64,000 bases of DNA from Ruminococcaceae bacterium OttesenSCG-928-O06 (GTDB lineage Bacteria > Bacillota > Clostridia > Oscillospirales > Ruminococcaceae). Made by a program: the position numbers and the translations under genes. Below the pieces are notes generated by a model that was not told the DNA's origin, searched no databases, and worked only from the letters and a program-made list of their open reading frames with translations. The stretch lies in NCBI GenBank assembly GCA_030265505.1, contig JAJDGD010000001.1, forward strand, positions 1-64,000, written 5' to 3'. Shown one piece after another: positions 60,006 through 64,000 of this stretch (positions within the stretch are counted from its first letter, which is position 1; every line of letters starts with the position of its first letter).

Positions 60006-61967
60006 ATGGCCACAGCACATATCACACCATCTGCTGGAAAACCCGATGAGGAGACAAACACCGTTTTGGGCCCCAAGGCGTTGGAGAGCGCCCTGCAGGA
60101 ACTGCGCCTTGGGCAAGACGGCCGATTTTTGATTTGCTATGACATCACCTCTTTGCGCAACATAAACTGCCTGTACGGGCGCAAGGCGGGCGATGCCTTG
60201 CTTAACGCCGTTTGCCACTGGGTGGCCAGCCTCTCCACCGGCCACTTGTACCGCATCGAGGGGGACCTGTTCTGCATTTTACTGCCAGGCTTCACCCTGC
60301 GCGACACCGAAAAGGTGGTGCGGCGCATTGAAACACGCTTTTCCCAGCCCTGGGCCCTTTTGGCAAACGGGCGCCACTTAGAGGTGTTCACCACCGCCAC
60401 CATTGCGTACATGGAAGACCGTGAGGCTTTTTGGAGCGCCCATTTGCCCGATTTGTTCGCCCGGGCGCTGGACGCCGCCAAAAGGGAACGACTGCCTATC
60501 CTGTTCACCCCTGAGGCCGACCTTCAGACCCGCGAGGACATCCACCTGCAGTTCCACCTGCGCAAAAGCATTTTGCAGGGTATGGACGGCTTTGATGTGG
60601 TGTACCAGCCCATTGTGAACGCCAAAACCGGGGTGTGGCAGGGCCTGGAGGCCCTGTGCCGCTGGACCAGCAGCGAGCTGGGCGCCGTGCCGCCCGATGT
60701 GTTTATTCCCGGCGTGGAGCGCATGGGCCTTGTGCACCGCGTGGGCGAGTGGGTGCTGGACCGCGCCCTGGCCACCTGCAAAGCCCTGGAACTGGAGGCG
60801 CTGAAGGATTTCTTCGTCACCGTGAACATCTCCCCCATGGAGGTGGCGCGCCCAGGCTTCGCGTTCCGGGTGCTCTCTGTATGTGAAAAGCACGACTACC
60901 CGTGTGAAAAGCTGGTGCTGGAGATCACCGAGAGCACCGAGTTCAACTTCACGCCCCAAAACCGCAGCGCCGTAGAGGCCCTGCGCAAGCGGGGCATCCT
61001 GTTTGCGCTGGATGACTTTGGCACCGGGTACTCCGGCTTTGGCAATTTGAAGCGCCTGCCGGTGGACTTTCTCAAGACAGAGCGAGATTTCATCCGTGGC
61101 ATCGAAGAGGACAACTATTTGCAATTTTTCTACTATATTATGTCGGAAACGGCCCACGCCAGCGGCAAACGCCTGATTGCCGAAGGAGTGGAGACCCCCC
61201 AACAGCTAAGCGGCGTTGTGCGCAGTGGCGCCGATTTGGTGCAGGGCTACCTGTTTAGCAAACCTTTGCCCGCACAAGTACTGGCCGGGCGGCTGGACCG
61301 GTTTTCCGTCCCCTCAAAAAACCACATGCCTGTATCGGAAATTGGCAACATGCAGATGTGGCTGCGCAGCAACGACGCCTACAAAATCACCCCATCGCTG
61401 TTCGGGCTTTTAAGCCAGTGCATGAACATCCTGCTGGGCGAGGAAGATTTTGACGCGGCCATCAACCTGGTGCTGGGGATGATGGGCAGCCACTTCAAGG
61501 TAAACCGCGCCTATATCTTTTTACAGGATGCCGGCACCATTTTCAGCAACCGGTACGAATGGTGCGCCGAGGGCCGCACCAGCCAGATGCACTTGTTCCA
61601 GCACATGGATGCCGCCACAGATGGCTTTTATAAGGTTCTGGTGGAGAATAATATCCTGATTGCCACAGACGAGAGCCAGCTGCCCCCCAACCTGCTGCAG
61701 CGCCTGGCCGGCGGGGCACAGCACGGCGCCATCCAGGCCATGGTGGTAATGCCCATGCGCCGCGGCGAGGAAGTGCTGGGCTTTGTAGGCTTTGACGACG
61801 ACCATGCGCGCGCCTGGCAGCCGGAGGAGATTATCATGCTGCACAATTTGTGCCTGTTTACGCTAATTGTGATGAACACCTGTAAGGAGCCAAAGAAAAA
61901 AGCCGCAGACGCAAAGGCGGCAAAGCGCCCGGCGTCTGTGGCCAAAAAAACCGATGTAAAACAGTAA
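60006..61967 (+). CDS. EAL-type c-di-GMP phosphodiesterase with degenerate GGDEF and C-terminal GAF-like domain
   Basis: A 653-residue protein. Residues 1-170 are a GGDEF fold with the active loop changed to IEGDLF (84-89), so cyclase activity is unlikely. Residues 185-430 are an EAL domain with E215-A-L, N274, E306, D336-D337, K357, E393 (EGVET) and Q413, the residues needed for c-di-GMP hydrolysis; the KxD aspartate reads E here (LKTERDF), a mild change. Residues about 440-620 look like a GAF domain, and the tail is lysine-rich. Start ATG 60006 follows AGAAAGG. It is probably activated by the divergent LuxR-type protein and links that signal to c-di-GMP level. Confidence 0.92.
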   Translation: MATAHITPSAGKPDEETNTVLGPKALESALQELRLGQDGRFLICYDITSLRNINCLYGRKAGDALLNAVCHWVASLSTGHLYRIEGDLFCILLPGFTLRDTEKVVRRIETRFSQPWALLANGRHLEVFTTATIAYMEDREAFWSAHLPDLFARALDAAKRERLPILFTPEADLQTREDIHLQFHLRKSILQGMDGFDVVYQPIVNAKTGVWQGLEALCRWTSSELGAVPPDVFIPGVERMGLVHRVGEWVLDRALATCKALELEALKDFFVTVNISPMEVARPGFAFRVLSVCEKHDYPCEKLVLEITESTEFNFTPQNRSAVEALRKRGILFALDDFGTGYSGFGNLKRLPVDFLKTERDFIRGIEEDNYLQFFYYIMSETAHASGKRLIAEGVETPQQLSGVVRSGADLVQGYLFSKPLPAQVLAGRLDRFSVPSKNHMPVSEIGNMQMWLRSNDAYKITPSLFGLLSQCMNILLGEEDFDAAINLVLGMMGSHFKVNRAYIFLQDAGTIFSNRYEWCAEGRTSQMHLFQHMDAATDGFYKVLVENNILIATDESQLPPNLLQRLAGGAQHGAIQAMVVMPMRRGEEVLGFVGFDDDHARAWQPEEIIMLHNLCLFTLIVMNTCKEPKKKAADAKAAKRPASVAKKTDVKQ

Positions 61968-62024
61968 GTGGGACAAAGCCCTGCCTCAAAATGCAGGACA
62001 ACACAGCCCATAGACAGAACAGCA

Positions 62025-62052
62025 ATAAACCGGGCCTTTGGGCCCGGTTTAT
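62025..62052. terminator. Bidirectional terminator between the EAL gene and ptsI
   Basis: ATAAACCGGGCC (62025-62036) pairs with GGCCCGGTTTAT (62041-62052) around TTTG. The right arm covers the ptsI stop codon. Confidence 0.8.
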
Positions 62053-63773
62053 TTATGGGAAAGGCCTTCGTCCCGCAACAGCGCCTCTACCTTTGTGGCA
62101 CTTTCGGCGGCAAGGGCCTTTTGCGCCAAGGCCTGTGCTTTTTTGTAGCTTACCCCGCGGATGGCCTGCTTTACCCCTAAAATGGAGTCTGCGCCCATGC
62201 TCAGTTCGTCCACCCCAAGGCCCACCAGAAGCAGGGCGGCTTTGGGGTCGGCGGCCATCTCGCCGCAAACAGCCACGCGCCGCCCCTTTGCGTGAGCGGC
62301 CTGCACCACATGGGAAATGGCCCACAGCACCGCCGGGTGGCAGTGGTTGTACAGGTACTGCATGTTGGGGTTGCCCCTGTCCACCGCCAGGATATACTGG
62401 GTAAGGTCATTGGTACCGATGCTGAAGAACTCGGCTTTCTTGGCCAGGGTCTCCGCCGTCCACACCGCGGCCGGGGTCTCTATCATAATACCCTGGGGCG
62501 GAATGGCCACCGGGCCAAGGCCCTCCTGCTGCAACTCTTGGGCGCATTCGCGCAGCAGGGCGTCGCAGGCGTCCAGCTCTTCCACCTGGCTCACCATCGG
62601 GTACATCAGGCGCACGTTGCCCAACGTGGCAGTGCGCAAAACCGCACGCAGTTGTATTTTAAAAAACTGTGGGTCCGCCAGGCTAAGGCGCACCCCCCGC
62701 AGGCCCAAAGCCGGGTTGTCCTCCACCGGCATCACATAGCCGGGCAGGGGCTTGTCGGCGCCGGCATCCACCGTGCGCACCGTAAGTGGCCGTCCCTGCA
62801 TGCGCCGCGCCGCCGCCGTATAGGCGGTGTACTGGCGCTCCTCGCCGGGCGGTTGGCCTGTCTCCATATACAAAAACTCTGTGCGGAACAGCCCCACCCC
62901 TTCGGCGCCGCGGGCCAAGGCGCCCTCACACTCCCCTGCAAGGCCAATGTTGGCCAGCAAGGCTACGGTGTGGCCATCGGTGGTTTGGGCGGGCAGCCCG
63001 GCCAGCTTTTGCAGCAACTTCTGCTGCTGCAAAAAATGGCGGCGGCTGTCCTCGGCATCTTGCAGGGCCTTTTTGCCGGGGCGCAGCACCACTTCGCCGC
63101 GCAGCCCGTCTATGATGACCATATCTCCTTCCCGCACGCCGGCCATCATGCCCTGGGCCCCCACCACTGCGGGAATGCCCAGCCCCCGGGCCAAAATAGC
63201 CGTGTGCGAGGTCGCCGTCCCAAACTCGGTGGCAAGACCCCACACCGTCTCGCCGTCCATCAGCGCGGCGCTGCTGGGCGGGATTTGCCGCGCCAGCACC
63301 AAAGCGCCGGTGCCGCTGGCCATCTCCTCGCCGGCAATGTCCCCCTGGCGCAGGCAGCGCAACAGGCGGCGGCCTTCGTCGTATAGGTCGTCCGCCCGCT
63401 GGCGGAACACCTCGTCCGGCAGCGCGGCCAGGCGCCCGGCTATCGTCTCCACCGCCCGCATCAGTGCATTTTCCGCGTTGTCTCGCTCTTCCTCAATGTG
63501 GCGCAGCACCAGCTGTTCCAGGTAAGGGTCCTCCACCATGGCCAGGTGGGTAACCAGTATATCGGCTCGCTGGCCGGTGCTTTCTTCTATGCGGGCGCGC
63601 AGCCAGGCGGCACAATGCCGCACCGCCTGTAAAAAGCGCTGCTGTTCGTCGGGTATGGCTTTCTTTTTTATCTTCGCGGCCGCCACTGCCTGTTCTGCCC
63701 CGGCCATGGGGCGGGCAGGGCCAATGGCAATGCCGCGCGAGACCGCCCGGCCCCGGATGCGGATTTCTTCCAT
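62049..63773 (-). CDS. ptsI: PTS enzyme I (phosphoenolpyruvate-protein phosphotransferase)
   Basis: A 574-residue enzyme I that passes phosphate from phosphoenolpyruvate to HPr. The phosphorylated histidine is H190 in EFGTATSHTAIL. The PEP-binding barrel includes GVGLFRTEFLYM, LGLRGVRLSL, and FFSIGTNDLTQYILAVDRGN, and the catalytic cysteine segment is AVCGEMA. Start ATG 63771-63773 follows GAGGAAA. It lies nine bases after ptsH, whose stop sits in its SD, so translation is coupled. No sugar-specific EII is in the window. Confidence 0.97.
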   Translation of the reverse strand: MEEIRIRGRAVSRGIAIGPARPMAGAEQAVAAAKIKKKAIPDEQQRFLQAVRHCAAWLRARIEESTGQRADILVTHLAMVEDPYLEQLVLRHIEEERDNAENALMRAVETIAGRLAALPDEVFRQRADDLYDEGRRLLRCLRQGDIAGEEMASGTGALVLARQIPPSSAALMDGETVWGLATEFGTATSHTAILARGLGIPAVVGAQGMMAGVREGDMVIIDGLRGEVVLRPGKKALQDAEDSRRHFLQQQKLLQKLAGLPAQTTDGHTVALLANIGLAGECEGALARGAEGVGLFRTEFLYMETGQPPGEERQYTAYTAAARRMQGRPLTVRTVDAGADKPLPGYVMPVEDNPALGLRGVRLSLADPQFFKIQLRAVLRTATLGNVRLMYPMVSQVEELDACDALLRECAQELQQEGLGPVAIPPQGIMIETPAAVWTAETLAKKAEFFSIGTNDLTQYILAVDRGNPNMQYLYNHCHPAVLWAISHVVQAAHAKGRRVAVCGEMAADPKAALLLVGLGVDELSMGADSILGVKQAIRGVSYKKAQALAQKALAAESATKVEALLRDEGLSHK

Positions 63774-63782
63774 CGGCTTTCC

Positions 63783-64000
63783 TCAGCCTTTCAGGTTCTC
63801 GATAAAACCGGCCAGCTGCTGCAAAAAGGCCTCTTCGCCCTCGCCTTCCACCTGCAGCAGCACCTGCGTGCCCTGGCACAGCCCCAGCTCCAGCAGCATC
63901 AAAATGCTTTTCAGGCTGGCACGCCTTTGCCCCGCCAGCACTTCCACCCGGCCGGGAAAGGTTTTGGCAAACTCCACCACTTGGGCGGCCGGGCGGGCAT
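63783..64000 (-). CDS. ptsH: HPr phosphocarrier protein, C-terminal part (cut by window edge)
   Basis: The frame enters from the right edge with the residues (H)ARPAA, of which the histidine codon is cut after two bases; this is the phosphorylated His15 site. RASLKSILMLLELGL contains the regulatory Ser46-type serine before ILMLL, and the protein ends QQLAGFIENLKG. It carries phosphate from enzyme I to the EII proteins, and with HPr kinase it serves in carbon catabolite control. The N-terminal dozen or so residues lie outside the window. It is directly upstream of ptsI. Confidence 0.93.
   Translation of the reverse strand, partial: ARPAAQVVEFAKTFPGRVEVLAGQRRASLKSILMLLELGLCQGTQVLLQVEGEGEEAFLQQLAGFIENLKG

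Noticed and set aside
1-64000. CRISPR arrays, insertion sequences with transposase, rRNA
   Set aside because: No regularly spaced direct repeats with unique spacers, no transposase-like protein and no rRNA sequence were seen in the window.

Overview
The window looks like chromosomal DNA of a strictly anaerobic, high-G+C clostridium (Firmicutes, probably order Oscillospirales). The reasons are: the str operon order rpsL-rpsG-fusA-tuf, a butyrate kinase/phosphotransbutyrylase pair, GGAGG-type ribosome binding sites with frequent TTG and GTG starts, a tryptophan T-box leader, PTS HPr/enzyme I, sigma-54, and DUF1836, DUF1385 and VanZ-like proteins. The genus cannot be fixed from the sequence alone. 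Most of the window is G+C rich; the stretch from about 21.93 to 31.33 kb is visibly AT-richer.

Layout. 0-9.6 kb, mostly minus strand: a phosphohexomutase cut by the window edge, a frameshifted ferritin-like/VIT1 iron protein, an SGNH hydrolase, DUF1836, a one-carbon pair (cyclohydrolase FchA and a FolD lacking its cyclohydrolase residues), rpoN, buk-ptb and a macrodomain protein. 9.6-13.5 kb: DUF6054-like protein, glpK, an alpha/beta hydrolase and lplA. 13.9-18.9 kb, plus strand: a MATE exporter with its TetR regulator, then a GntR/YtrA-type regulator with an ABC exporter. 19.1-21.9 kb: a uridine-kinase-like fusion, a GNAT, a VanZ-like protein and a VOC protein.

21.92-31.33 kb is a 9.4 kb integrative mobilizable element inserted at the 3' end of guaA and bounded by an 11-bp direct repeat. 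It carries tyrosine integrase, excisionase, a divergent phage-like repressor switch, a ribbon-helix-helix mobilization protein, a RepA-type helicase, iterons, a likely oriT and a MobV relaxase. Its cargo is a compact three-gene operon: XRE regulator, ABC-ATPase with a TOPRIM-like tail (OLD/PARIS-like), and a Schlafen-group-3/DUF2075 helicase with an N-terminal PD-(D/E)XK-type nuclease. This cargo is the best candidate for an undescribed (probably antiviral) system.

31.3-38 kb: guaA and the str operon. 38-43.9 kb: a likely five-gene minus-strand operon (lipoprotein, response regulator, sensor kinase, DUF1385, prmC) whose RR-HK gap is filled with repeats. 44-48.6 kb: trxB, a membrane protein, a FIST-domain protein and a lipoprotein. 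49-53.4 kb: TrpB2 under a Trp T-box, dispersed structured repeats, an SDR, tadA and a CPBP protease. 53.6-57 kb: an orphan protein, tRNA-Leu(CAA) and two coupled membrane proteins. 57.2-62 kb: a large LuxR/MalT-type regulator divergent from an EAL c-di-GMP protein, with a perfect 20-bp palindrome between them. 62-64 kb: ptsI and the end of ptsH.

Two families of structured intergenic repeats occur: copies near 13.7 and 51.0 kb, and near 37.2, 41.8 and 51.1 kb. No CRISPR array, rRNA or complete transposase gene is visible.
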